Shown piece after piece: positions 15,354 to 23,272 of a stretch of DNA of 38,391 nucleotides; positions within the stretch are counted from its first letter, which is position 1, and each line of letters starts with the position of its first letter. Origin of the DNA: Myxococcales bacterium (lineage in GTDB: Bacteria; Myxococcota_A; Bradymonadia; Bradymonadales; Bradymonadaceae). The position numbers were made by a program, and so were the translations under genes. Below the pieces are notes generated by a model. That model was not told where the DNA came from, did not search any database, and saw nothing but the letters and a program-made list of their open reading frames with translations. Location: positions 1 through 38,391 of the forward strand of contig SKON01000171.1 of NCBI GenBank assembly GCA_007120035.1, written 5' to 3'.

Positions 15354-17942
15354 TCACCCACTTTGGGGGGCCAGACCCAGGGCCGATCGCAGCTCGGCGA
15401 TCAGCTCGTCTTTGCCGTAGCTGCCTTTTTTCATGACCTTGTAGACGTTCTGTTCGAGCTGCTGCCGTTCGCTCTGTGTGAGATCCGCAGCGGAGACGAT
15501 CACGACAGGGATGTCGGAGACCTTGGGGCGCTCGCGGAGCTGCTCGAGGACCTCGAACCCATCGAGTCTCGGCATCATCAGATCAAGTAGGATGGCGCAG
15601 GGGGCGAGGCCTGCGTCGAGCTGATCGAGTGCTTCGCGACCATCCTTTACACAGATGGGTTGGAAGCCGCTGTCTTCGACGGTGCGGCGGAGGATCTCCC
15701 GGGTTTCATCGTCGTCTTCGGCGATGAGGACCGGCTGGCCGGCGGCGAGCTCCACGTAGGACGAGAGAACCTCGACGAGGCGAGCCGGTTTGATGGGCTT
15801 GGTGAGATAGTCGTCGGCGCCCAGGGAAAATCCCATGTTCTTGTCGTCGACGATGGTCAACATCACCACGGGCACGTCGGCCAGTTGTTCGTCGGACTTG
15901 AGGAGCTCGAGCATCCGCCACCCGTCAACGGAAGGCATCAGGACATCGAGGGTGATGATGTCGGGGTGAAATGCTTTCGCCTCGGCGATGGCCTTCATCT
16001 GTCCAAGGCTGGTCTGGACCACGAATCCTTCGGTGGCGAGAAACCTCGTCAGCAGGTTGTGGACCGTGGGGTCGTCATCGATGGCGAAGACTCGAGGACC
16101 GCCGCCGACGTCTACGAGCTGTCGCGGGAGAGGCGATGGGAGCTCGGCCTCGAGCTCTTCGGCTGTAGCGCTGTCCTGACCAATGGAGACAGGCATCTTC
16201 ACCCGAAAGGTCGAGCCCTCGCCGACGGTGCTGTGGACGGTGATCTCTCCCCCCATCATCTCAGTGAAACGCTTACAGATCGTCAGCCCGAGACCGGTCC
16301 CGCCATAGTCCCGCGTCGTCGATGCGTCGGCCTGGACAAAGGCTTCAAAGAGCGACTCGACTTTGTCTTCCGGGATCCCGATCCCGCGGTCCGTGACCTC
16401 GAAGACTGCGAAGTCTCGATCGTCGCGTCGCTCCGAGAAGACCTGGAGTCGAATCAGGCCTTTCTGGGTGAACTTCGAAGCGTTTGACAGCAGGTTGAGC
16501 AGAATCTGACGGAGCTTCGTTTGGTCGATCCACAACGCGTCGGGTGCGTCGTCGATGTCGACGCGCAGTGTGTTTTCGTTGGCGTTGATGATCGGCTGAA
16601 TGGTGTCGACCACACCTTTGATGAGCTTCGGAAGTTCGATCTTTTCGACACATAGCTCCATCTCACCGGCCTCGACCTTGGACAGATCGAGGATCTCATT
16701 GATCAGCAAGAGGAGATGGTCTCCGGCGATCCCGATCTTTTCGACGTCCGACATGAGCTCGGTCTCACCCATGGCGGTCAAGTCTTCGCGGACGAGCTCG
16801 CTGTAGCCGATGATGGCGTTGAGAGGAGTTCTGAGCTCGTGGCTCATATTGGCGAGAAAGCGGCTCTTCGCCTCGTTGGCTTCGACGGCCCGGTCCCGGG
16901 CCTCACGAAGGGCCTGTTGGGCCTTCTTCTGACTGGTGATGTCGCGGACCATAGCGACCAAACGACCGTCTTTGATACGAGTGATCGCCACCTCGGCGGC
17001 GAACTCCTCGCCGCCTTTTCCAACCCCTTTCGTCTCGTAGCTTGCGCCGAGCCAGGCTTCGAGGCCCCCTTCACCCTGGGGCTCCTGGGACGCATCGAAG
17101 AGAGCGCCGTCGAGGAGCTCTTCGAGATCGGAACCGATGGGCTCGCGGGGGGCGTGTTCGATCTCGGGTATCAACATCGAAAACTGAGTTCCCAGCACCG
17201 AAGATTGGTCGTAGTTGAAGAGAGACTCGGCGGCCGGATTGAACTCCAGGATCCGCCCACCTGGCGAGAGGGTGATGATTCCGTCGGGAGCGGCGTCGAG
17301 AATGGCACGGGTCTGGGCTTCGCTACTCTGCACCTGTTGGAGAGCCCAGACCTTGACCGAATCGTAGGTGAAGGTCAGCAACGAAACGGCCATAAACATG
17401 CCGATGATAAGAATCATCTCCCAGAGCAGCTGAATCTCCGAAAAGAGAATCCCCTCGCCAGGAGCCCTGGCGAGCATGGTCAGATAGAAGTAGGCCGTCG
17501 TTCCCGAGAGCAGTACCAACCAGAAGATCGCCGACCGGCGGCCGGCGATCAACCCACCAAGAACGGCAAAGACGATCTGCCAGATCAGCACGGACTGTCC
17601 GAGACTCTCACCGGCCAGGTAGAAGATCAGGAGGTAGCCGCAGAGGACGAGCCAGTTGCCGAGAAGAAAAAAGGACCCCCCATGACGCATCATGAATGGG
17701 GTCGCCACGACGCAGCCGGTCACAATGAGGATGGCGGTGACCTGCATGATCGATGAGGTCAGCAGATAGACGATCACTGCATAGAGGGGACCAAAAACGA
17801 CGATGGAGAAGCAAAAGACGACGACGACCTTGGCTCGGAACAACTGCTCCATGTTGGGTTCGAAACCCTCAGGCAGAAAGGATGCTACCAGTGCGTCGAT
17901 TGGACTATTTTTGGCTTCAACGCCGTGGGCGGGTGAAGTCAT
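15354..17942 (-). CDS. Hybrid sensor histidine kinase with two receiver domains
   Basis: 862 residues. About six transmembrane helices (38-195) form a membrane sensor module. A PAS domain (about 209-340) carries an acidic insertion near 262-310. HisKA has His368 in MSHELRTPLN. The HATPase domain has an N-box with Asn486 (LLSNASKF), a G1 box DRGIGIP (518-524) and GGTGLGL (547-553). The first receiver (617-730) has Asp666 as phosphoacceptor with Asp622-624 and Lys715. The second (738-855) has Asp787 with Asp743-745. All expected catalytic residues are present. It starts 42 bp after the chemoreceptor-like gene and is the last of a three-gene signalling run. No DNA-binding output domain is present, so signals must leave through phosphotransfer or protein contact. 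Confidence 0.93.
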   Translation of the reverse strand: MTSPAHGVEAKNSPIDALVASFLPEGFEPNMEQLFRAKVVVVFCFSIVVFGPLYAVIVYLLTSSIMQVTAILIVTGCVVATPFMMRHGGSFFLLGNWLVLCGYLLIFYLAGESLGQSVLIWQIVFAVLGGLIAGRRSAIFWLVLLSGTTAYFYLTMLARAPGEGILFSEIQLLWEMILIIGMFMAVSLLTFTYDSVKVWALQQVQSSEAQTRAILDAAPDGIITLSPGGRILEFNPAAESLFNYDQSSVLGTQFSMLIPEIEHAPREPIGSDLEELLDGALFDASQEPQGEGGLEAWLGASYETKGVGKGGEEFAAEVAITRIKDGRLVAMVRDITSQKKAQQALREARDRAVEANEAKSRFLANMSHELRTPLNAIIGYSELVREDLTAMGETELMSDVEKIGIAGDHLLLLINEILDLSKVEAGEMELCVEKIELPKLIKGVVDTIQPIINANENTLRVDIDDAPDALWIDQTKLRQILLNLLSNASKFTQKGLIRLQVFSERRDDRDFAVFEVTDRGIGIPEDKVESLFEAFVQADASTTRDYGGTGLGLTICKRFTEMMGGEITVHSTVGEGSTFRVKMPVSIGQDSATAEELEAELPSPLPRQLVDVGGGPRVFAIDDDPTVHNLLTRFLATEGFVVQTSLGQMKAIAEAKAFHPDIITLDVLMPSVDGWRMLELLKSDEQLADVPVVMLTIVDDKNMGFSLGADDYLTKPIKPARLVEVLSSYVELAAGQPVLIAEDDDETREILRRTVEDSGFQPICVKDGREALDQLDAGLAPCAILLDLMMPRLDGFEVLEQLRERPKVSDIPVVIVSAADLTQSERQQLEQNVYKVMKKGSYGKDELIAELRSALGLAPQSG

Positions 17943-17984
17943 GACATCGTCCTCCTCGGAAGCGAATGGATCTCGGCGTCGGGC

Positions 17985-19457
17985 TTAGCTCGAACGGATC
18001 TCTTGGACAGCTTGGGGATCGTTGACGGTCTGATCTCTGGCGGCGGTGATCGCCTCCCGAGATCCGACTTCAAAGCGTTCGACGACGTCCCGCAACGACT
18101 TCGAGAGGGAGGCCAATTCGGATGCGGCCACCATGACCTGCCGCATCCCGGCGACCCCCTGGTTGAGCATCTCGGTCAACTCTTCGGTGACGTGTTTGAC
18201 CTCGCCGGTGTTCTCACGCTGAGTGCCGGTGACGACCTTGATGTCCAGGGCTGTGGCCGTCGTCTCTTCGGAACGCACTAGACCCTCCCGGGACGCGGCG
18301 GCGGTCTTCTCGGCGGAGACCTGAATGTCGGTCACCAGCTCCTTACTCTGGGCGATTGACGCCTTGGTATTCTCGGCGAGTCGCCGCAGTTCGTTAGCCA
18401 CCAGGGTAAATCCGCGGCCCCCTTTTCCGGCCCGGATGCCCTCGAGTCCGGCGTTGAGCGCCAGGAGGTCGGACCGATCGGCGATGTCTTTGATCCAATT
18501 CAGGATCTCCACCAGGCGTTGGCTGTGATGGTGCAACTCGTCGATCTGCCCGGCGATCTTGCGGTTGATTTCACAGGTCTGTTCGGCGTCCTGGAAGACC
18601 TGACGAGCATTGTCGGCGATCGCGTCGGAGGAGGCGAAGAGGCTCTCGACGGTGGTCTGTACCTGCCAGATTCGATCGGCCTGCTGTTGCGCCGAGCGTT
18701 CGTAGTGACGGAGCACATGCAGCATCTCCTCCGTGGAGCTCGAGACATGGAAGGCGCTGCTTACGATCTCTTCCACCAGCTCCCGGAGCCCCGTGACCAT
18801 TTCATTAAACACCCTGGTCAGGTCGCCGTCGCCTTCCACTTGAGAGGTGAGGTCTCCGCTTGCGATCTGTTCGGCCCGAGCGGCCAAGGTACGCAGGTTG
18901 TCGATCATCATCGCGAAGGCGTCGCCCAACTCTCCGGGCAGGGGCTCGTCGAGAGCGGGGTTGAAGAGCTGATCGTTGGCGATGATATGAGCTTTGACGG
19001 AGAGGCGACGCAGTTGGTTGGTCAACTCGGCGAAACTTCGGTTTAGATCTCCCTGGTTGGACCCGCTGGGAAGATCGACGACGGATAGCTGCCCTGTCTC
19101 CAGGACCTGGTCTTGCAGGGCCTGAACGCCGATCGCGCCGTTGGCCAACTCCATCGCTTCTTCTTGCAAGAGCCTCAACTGGGTTAGCAGTTGATTAAAG
19201 GCCATGGCGGTGCGGCCAAGCTCGCTCTGGGCTGTCACGGTCAGGCGGGGTTGGGAGAGATCGCCGGCGGCGAGCCTCTCGAGGGCTTCGGTGATCTCGC
19301 CGTAGGGAGCCAGGGTGCGGTGTACAAAGGCGATAACCCCGCCCCCCGCGACGAGCATCATCGTCATCCCCATCAGAGACTGTGACCAGAAAGCCACCAG
19401 GCTGCCGAGGAGTGTGAGGATACCGACGGCAACGCTGATCTTCTTCCAACTCGTCAT
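17985..19457 (-). CDS. Methyl-accepting chemotaxis-like protein without periplasmic sensor domain
   Basis: 490 residues. Two closely spaced N-terminal transmembrane helices (about 6-45) leave almost no periplasmic loop. Two HAMP-like segments follow (about 46-92 and 191-229, LAARAEQIASGDLTSQV), then the coiled-coil signalling domain. The hairpin tip reads DLLALNAGLEGIRAGKGGRG where the family consensus is close to [20 protein letters not shown], so the CheA/CheW contact region is recognisable but diverged. There is no CheB/CheR-binding pentapeptide at the C-terminus. It probably senses an intracellular or membrane signal. Its neighbours (a CheY-like protein upstream, a hybrid kinase downstream) suggest a dedicated pathway, not classical flagellar chemotaxis; no cheA or cheW lies here. 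Confidence 0.9.
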   Translation of the reverse strand: MTSWKKISVAVGILTLLGSLVAFWSQSLMGMTMMLVAGGGVIAFVHRTLAPYGEITEALERLAAGDLSQPRLTVTAQSELGRTAMAFNQLLTQLRLLQEEAMELANGAIGVQALQDQVLETGQLSVVDLPSGSNQGDLNRSFAELTNQLRRLSVKAHIIANDQLFNPALDEPLPGELGDAFAMMIDNLRTLAARAEQIASGDLTSQVEGDGDLTRVFNEMVTGLRELVEEIVSSAFHVSSSTEEMLHVLRHYERSAQQQADRIWQVQTTVESLFASSDAIADNARQVFQDAEQTCEINRKIAGQIDELHHHSQRLVEILNWIKDIADRSDLLALNAGLEGIRAGKGGRGFTLVANELRRLAENTKASIAQSKELVTDIQVSAEKTAAASREGLVRSEETTATALDIKVVTGTQRENTGEVKHVTEELTEMLNQGVAGMRQVMVAASELASLSKSLRDVVERFEVGSREAITAARDQTVNDPQAVQEIRSS

Positions 19458-19486
19458 CTAGACCGACCTTCCAATGAGTTTCTCGC

Positions 19487-19499
19487 TGTATACAAAAGG
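19487..19499. promoter_or_regulatory. TGTRTACAAA motif upstream of the chemoreceptor gene (site 1)
   Basis: TGTATACAAAAGG sits 30 bp upstream of the chemoreceptor start in an AT-rich 128-bp gap. A near-identical element (20007-20018) lies upstream of the CheY-like gene, and a related one at 20109-20120. On the minus strand an AAGCTT lies a short distance upstream of both main copies. This may be a shared operator or promoter element; no clean -35/-10 pair was found. Confidence 0.3.
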
Positions 19500-19585
19500 C
19501 ATTTTTTAGAAGCTTAACTCTTTGAAGGTAGAGAGAAACCCCATTGGCCTGCAGTGCTTAGTGGACGAGATGAAATGGGATCGGT

Positions 19586-19948
19586 TCACCCAAGAAAGGA
19601 CGTGACCTTCGATAAAAGCCTCTCCATGTCGATGGGCTTTGTGTCGAAGTCGTCGCACCCGCAGCGCAACGCTTCTTCGCGGTCGTTGGCGATGGCGTGG
19701 GCGGTCAAGGCGATGATCGGGATCTCTGCGGTGGCAGGGTCGGCCTTGAGTTGGCGGGTGGCTTCCCAGCCGTCGAGAACGGGAAGGCTTAAGTCCATCA
19801 GGATGATGGCCGGATCTTCAGTCTGAGCCTTGTCAATGGCCTCCTGGCCATCGCAGGCCAGGATGACCTGGTAGCCCTTTCGGGCCAGGCGCCGAGCCAA
19901 CATGTCGCGATTCATCTCGTTGTCTTCGACCAGTAGAATCTTCGTCAC
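19586..19948 (-). CDS. Single-domain response regulator (CheY-like)
   Basis: 120 residues, essentially one receiver domain: acidic pocket Glu8-Asp9, phosphoacceptor Asp52 (ILMDLSLP), Thr82 and Lys104 (TKP). There is no output domain. It is closer to the stand-alone receivers found next to hybrid kinases than to flagellar CheY. It is the first gene of the run leading to the chemoreceptor (128-bp gap) and the hybrid histidine kinase, a plausible phosphate source or sink. Confidence 0.92.
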   Translation of the reverse strand: MTKILLVEDNEMNRDMLARRLARKGYQVILACDGQEAIDKAQTEDPAIILMDLSLPVLDGWEATRQLKADPATAEIPIIALTAHAIANDREEALRCGCDDFDTKPIDMERLLSKVTSFLG

Positions 19949-20006
19949 GGGGTACTCTCCGATGGCGAATAAAGCTTAGGATTCAGCGGCATTTTGGACA
20001 ACTTGA

Positions 20007-20018
20007 TGTGTACAAATG
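20007..20018. promoter_or_regulatory. TGTRTACAAA motif upstream of the CheY-like gene (site 2)
   Basis: TGTGTACAAATG lies 59 bp upstream of the CheY-like start, matching the element upstream of the chemoreceptor. GTACACAAATAG at 20109-20120 is a third, weaker relative. Confidence 0.3.
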
Positions 20019-20143
20019 CAAAGCTTGCAACCCTGACTGCCTGAAATGAGGAGGTAGTGGGGAATTACCTCACAAGGAAAGCTTTGTCAGTGCTAGCTAT
20101 ATTGTCAAGTACACAAATAGATAACCATTGCTGCTGGTGAAGG

Positions 20144-20160
20144 GGGCGTTCTCGGGGTTG
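20144..20160 (+). repeat. 17-bp direct repeat, copy 1
   Basis: GGGCGTTCTCGGGGTTG, repeated exactly at 20380-20396. Both copies are followed by imperfectly matching GT-rich, G-rich sequence. Together the copies bracket the 35-bp repeat pair. Confidence 0.7.
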
Positions 20161-20198
20161 TGGTGTGTGCGGGGAGGAGGTTCGGTGTGGGGCGGGGC

Positions 20199-20233
20199 GG
20201 CGCGGGACGACCCTCGGTGCTGGCGCACCACCC
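20199..20233 (+). repeat. 35-bp direct repeat, copy 1
   Basis: Begins GGCGCGGGACGACCC and ends GGTGCTGGCGCACCACCC. The second copy at 20310-20344 differs at one base (T to C), with a 111-bp start-to-start distance. Each copy contains the small hairpin GGTGC-TGGC-GCACC. Confidence 0.75.
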
Positions 20234-20309
20234 CCGGGCCGCCCCCCGGTGGTCGGTGGCGCGTTGCTGTGCGGCGGTGGTGACGCGGGGTGCGGCGACC
20301 GTTGTGGGC

Positions 20310-20344
20310 GGCGCGGGACGACCCCCGGTGCTGGCGCACCACCC
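20310..20344 (+). repeat. 35-bp direct repeat, copy 2
   Basis: One mismatch relative to 20199-20233, with the same internal hairpin. The sequence between the copies is GC-rich and not itself repeated. Confidence 0.75.
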
Positions 20345-20379
20345 TCCTTTTCGCGAAGGCTCAAGGGGGACAGCTTCAC

Positions 20380-20396
20380 GGGCGTTCTCGGGGTTG
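20380..20396 (+). repeat. 17-bp direct repeat, copy 2
   Basis: Exact copy of 20144-20160. Confidence 0.7.
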
Positions 20397-20441
20397 GGGT
20401 GTGCGGGGGTAGGCAGAGCGCTCTTGGTGGTGGTGGAGTAC

Positions 20442-20470
20442 TTGCTTTGGGGCGGGTAGATCGGTACCTT
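20442..20470 (+). promoter_or_regulatory. Candidate sigma-70-type promoter of the lipoprotein gene
   Basis: TTGCTT (20442-20447) and TACCTT (20465-20470) are separated by 17 bp, ending 55 bp before the lipoprotein start. Confidence 0.45.
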
Positions 20471-20525
20471 GTCGGCCAGAGATGGCGCGAAAATCGCAAC
20501 TTACCCGAGAACGTGAAGGACGAAG

Positions 20526-22430
20526 ATGAAGCGGATGATCTCCCTGTTGGTGGCCCTGGGGTGTGTCGGGGCGTTCGTGGGATGTGGACCGAGTTTTGAG
20601 GCCACGCCGGATCCGGAGTTTGAGGTGGAGGGGGCCAGCAATCAGGTGGTGATCACCCAGATGGGTCCCTTCGATCGAGACCGAACGTTGGGGAGCCTGA
20701 GTTTTCGGAACGTCGGGGAAGGGGAGCTGCGGATCACCAATTGGGAGTGGGTGGAGCGGCCGTCGCGGTTGAACGCGTTCTACGAGGGAGACCTGTCGAC
20801 GGGGCCCGGGGAGTGCACCCGGGATGCGGACTGCGGCGGTGAGGCGGTGTGCCTGACGGCCAGTGGTTCCTGTCGGGACCTGGGGCTGCCGCCGACGCCC
20901 GTAGAGGTTCGGTCCGGTGCGCTCTACAGCCTCTCCTTCGTGGTGACCGCCGGGGATCAGGCCGTGCAATGCCCGCAGCCGCCGGCGGATACCCCGGCGG
21001 AGGTGCAGAACCGGTACTGTGGGGAGCTGATCGTGGAGACCAACGCCGCGAACTCGACGGCCCTGGTGGAAGAGGGGCGAGCGCGGATCTTCTTTGTGAC
21101 TGACGGGACCAGTGGGTTGATGGCGATCCCGGAGACCTTCCTGAGCTTTACCGAAGTGGAGCCCGGGGGGACCTACTCGCGGAACTTCACGATCAACAAC
21201 CAGGACTCGGGGCCGTTGACCGTGGAGCGAGCTCAGTTCTCGGAGCTGGGAGACTGGTTTGAGATTTCGCCGCCGATCTCGAACACCGTGATCGACGGGA
21301 ACGACTCTCGGAGCTTCACGTTGCAGCTCTCACCGCCGGAAGACGCCGAGATCCCCGTGGATGGGGATCTGTCGACGGTGATCACCTTCGAATCGACGAC
21401 GTCGGGGACGGCGCCGAGCCTCTTCGTAGAGATCACCGGCGGAGTGGGCGACGTGGCGCTGATCGAGGTAGATCCCCTGTCGCTCTCGTTCGCGGAGTCT
21501 ACGAGCCAGCCCCTGGAGGTGCGCAACGTGGGTGGTGGATCCCTGATCGTGCAGTCCATGACATTGGAGCCGTCGAGCCTGGCGGACCGATACAGGGTGA
21601 CCTTCGGTGGGGACGAGGTGATCGGGTCTTCGGGGTCGATCACGACGCTGGCGCCGGGCGTGGGTGGAGAGCCCACGGTGGGGGACTTCACTGTGACCTT
21701 CGACGATCCCGATGATGGATCGAACTCGGTGGGGTTCTTGCGGATCAGCCATAATGACTCCCGGAGCGAGAACCCGGTGCGGGTGGCGCTCCTGGGTGGC
21801 GAGACCGAGGTGGCCCTGGGTGAGTTGGGGACGCAGGCGATGCGGCAGGTGCTCTTCGTGTCCGATGGTGGGGAGCAGGTGCGTCGGTTCCCGCTGATCA
21901 ACACGGGGAACACCGATCTGGAGATCACGGACGTGATCTTCGATGACTCTCAGAGCAACACCGACGCGGCGGATTACCAGGTCGACGGGCTGATGGGGAC
22001 GCTGGCCCCTGGGGAGATTCGGGAGGTGACGTTGACCTACGCCGGGGAGAGTCAGTTCCCGCAGTCCCTGGGGATCACGGTGGAGTCCAATCACGCCGGG
22101 GATTCGTCGTCGCTCGCGCTAAACGTGTCGGCCCAGACGGGGCAGATCTCGCCGTTGGAGCTGACGATCACGCCGTCGTTCTCGACGTCGGCGTTGGTGG
22201 GGCAGATGACGACGTTTACGGTGTCTGGAGACGGCGGGGAGGCGAACCTGAACAACAGCCAGTGGTTTACGTTGCAGCGGCCGGCCGGGGCGGAGTCACA
22301 GCTCCAGGTGGTCGGCGAGGAAGCGGCGTTTGTGCCCGACGTGGCCGGGACCTATCGGATCGGGGTGCAGGTTCGGGATAACCAGAGCCGGGACGTGCAG
22401 CAAGTTTTGGAGTTCACGGCGTCGGAGTAA
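20526..22430 (+). CDS. Large secreted lipoprotein with repeated Ig-like beta domains
   Basis: 634 residues. The N-terminus MKRMISLLVALGCVGAFVGC is a lipoprotein signal peptide with lipobox-like FVGC, so it is probably membrane-anchored on the periplasmic side or outer membrane. A short Cys cluster (CTRDADCGGEAVC then C about seven residues on) resembles the C-x-x-D-x-D-C motif common in myxobacterial secreted proteins. The rest looks like several Ig-like beta domains of the ASH/choice-of-anchor type; features such as SLSFRNVGEGELRITNW, PLSLSFAESTSQPLEVRNVG and FPLINTGNTDLEITDVIF recur at roughly 100-150 residue intervals. A PKD-like C-terminal domain (about 545-634) ends in GTYRIGVQVRDN. It is likely a surface or structural protein. 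No enzyme motif was seen. Confidence 0.85.
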   Translation: MKRMISLLVALGCVGAFVGCGPSFEATPDPEFEVEGASNQVVITQMGPFDRDRTLGSLSFRNVGEGELRITNWEWVERPSRLNAFYEGDLSTGPGECTRDADCGGEAVCLTASGSCRDLGLPPTPVEVRSGALYSLSFVVTAGDQAVQCPQPPADTPAEVQNRYCGELIVETNAANSTALVEEGRARIFFVTDGTSGLMAIPETFLSFTEVEPGGTYSRNFTINNQDSGPLTVERAQFSELGDWFEISPPISNTVIDGNDSRSFTLQLSPPEDAEIPVDGDLSTVITFESTTSGTAPSLFVEITGGVGDVALIEVDPLSLSFAESTSQPLEVRNVGGGSLIVQSMTLEPSSLADRYRVTFGGDEVIGSSGSITTLAPGVGGEPTVGDFTVTFDDPDDGSNSVGFLRISHNDSRSENPVRVALLGGETEVALGELGTQAMRQVLFVSDGGEQVRRFPLINTGNTDLEITDVIFDDSQSNTDAADYQVDGLMGTLAPGEIREVTLTYAGESQFPQSLGITVESNHAGDSSSLALNVSAQTGQISPLELTITPSFSTSALVGQMTTFTVSGDGGEANLNNSQWFTLQRPAGAESQLQVVGEEAAFVPDVAGTYRIGVQVRDNQSRDVQQVLEFTASE

Positions 22431-22433
22431 TGC

Positions 22434-22462
22434 TTGACAGCGGGTGGGGGGATCCTTATCTT
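22434..22462 (+). promoter_or_regulatory. Strong candidate sigma-70 promoter immediately after the lipoprotein stop
   Basis: TTGACA (22434-22439), 17-bp spacer, TATCTT (22457-22462). The -35 is the exact consensus and the -10 matches at four of six positions. It begins 4 bp after the lipoprotein stop codon and about 76 bp before the next gene, so it should drive the type IIG-like orphan and probably rpsU. This is the best promoter match in the window. Confidence 0.65.
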
Positions 22463-22537
22463 CCGACCCCGTTTGTGACGGAGCAAAGTGGACGATCAAT
22501 TCCGGCGCCGCGCGCGTCGAGGCCAAGAGAAAGAGAA

Positions 22538-23215
22538 ATGACCCAAGTCTTTCAGAACGTGAACAATTTTTTCGTCGAGGATCGCATCAAGGAGATGCCC
22601 AGCTTTCCTGAGTGGAAGGCCGACGGAATTGAAGTAGCCCGGCGAGAGCTGGAGGAGCTCAACGAGAAGCGGACCACAGCGTTCCCCGACGAGCTGGGCG
22701 AGCTGGAGAACCAGTACTACTGGGTGAGCAGCGTGCTGCGAGCGCTGGGCTACAGCGCCAGCGTGGCCGAGCCTCCCCCGGGAGGGATGGACACCGAAGA
22801 TCCTCGTCCAGACTTCACGCTCTTCTTCTCGGCCGATGATTTCCGGCGGGCCGTGCCCCTGCGAGGCCATCGAGAGTTCTACGGCAACGCCCTGGGAGTG
22901 ATGCGGGTGCTGGGATGGGATGAGTCTCTGGACGAGATCGACAGCGAAGACGGCCCGTACAGCCCGGCCTTCGACGTGGACCGGTTCCTGCGGGACTCGG
23001 ACACGAACTGGGGCATCCTGACGAACGGCCGCAAGTGGCGGCTCTTCCACCGGGATTCCTCGGGTCTGATGAATACCTACTTTGAGACGGATCTGGTAGA
23101 GGCACTGGAGTCCAATGATCTGGACGCGTTCCGGTACTTCTGGATGGTGTTCTCCCCGGAGGCCCTGGGCGGCTCCGAGCTGGGAGGAGCCATCGTTCAG
23201 CGACTGCTGAACTAA
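22538..23215 (+). CDS. Orphan protein resembling the N-terminal domain of type IIG restriction-modification enzymes, nuclease motif lost
   Basis: 225 residues from ATG 22538; the frame is open upstream, but that part crosses the promoter. The overall pattern matches the N-terminal segment of Eco57I-like type IIG enzymes and related methylase-fusions: a helix with LENQYYWVSSVLRALGY (56-72), PDFTLFF (91-97), a strand where the ExK motif is expected, then WGILTNGRKWRLFHRD (158-173), YFETDLVEAL (181-190) and FRYFWMVFSPEAL (198-210). Asp92 of the PD motif is kept, but the ExK region reads GVMRVLGWDESLDEID (120-135), with Arg/Leu where Glu and Lys are expected, so cleavage activity is unlikely. No methyltransferase or recognition domain follows. 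Function unknown; perhaps a DNA- or protein-binding remnant. It is 57 bp upstream of rpsU. Confidence 0.6.
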   Translation: MTQVFQNVNNFFVEDRIKEMPSFPEWKADGIEVARRELEELNEKRTTAFPDELGELENQYYWVSSVLRALGYSASVAEPPPGGMDTEDPRPDFTLFFSADDFRRAVPLRGHREFYGNALGVMRVLGWDESLDEIDSEDGPYSPAFDVDRFLRDSDTNWGILTNGRKWRLFHRDSSGLMNTYFETDLVEALESNDLDAFRYFWMVFSPEALGGSELGGAIVQRLLN

Positions 23216-23256
23216 GAGATCCATCACGAATCGACGAACCTATGAGTGCCACCTGA

Positions 23257-23265
23257 AGGAGGTGA
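23257..23265 (+). promoter_or_regulatory. Strong Shine-Dalgarno of rpsU
   Basis: AAGGAGGTG, close to the full anti-SD complement, lies 7 bp upstream of ATG 23273. It settles the start over the upstream in-frame GTG at 23246. Confidence 0.75.
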
Positions 23266-23272
23266 AGAGAGC

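Larger units (their letters stand above)
19949..20525. other. Large intergenic region with repeats, no supported gene
   Basis: 577 bp with no credible coding sequence. The left part (19949-20130) is AT-richer and probably holds the promoter of the minus-strand CheY-like gene. The right part (20140-20400) is very GC-rich with two direct-repeat pairs and small hairpins. Frames across it give only low-complexity Pro/Arg-rich or Gly-rich peptides, overlapping in several frames, without ribosome sites. Confidence 0.6.

Noticed and set aside
20084..20108. TTGACA-like sequence on the minus strand as promoter of the CheY-like gene
   Set aside because: The -35 is good, but no acceptable -10 occurs at 16-18 bp.
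20065..20599. Several overlapping short frames in the repeat island
   Set aside because: Low complexity, multiple frames open at once because of GC bias, no ribosome sites; the repeats explain the similarity between them.
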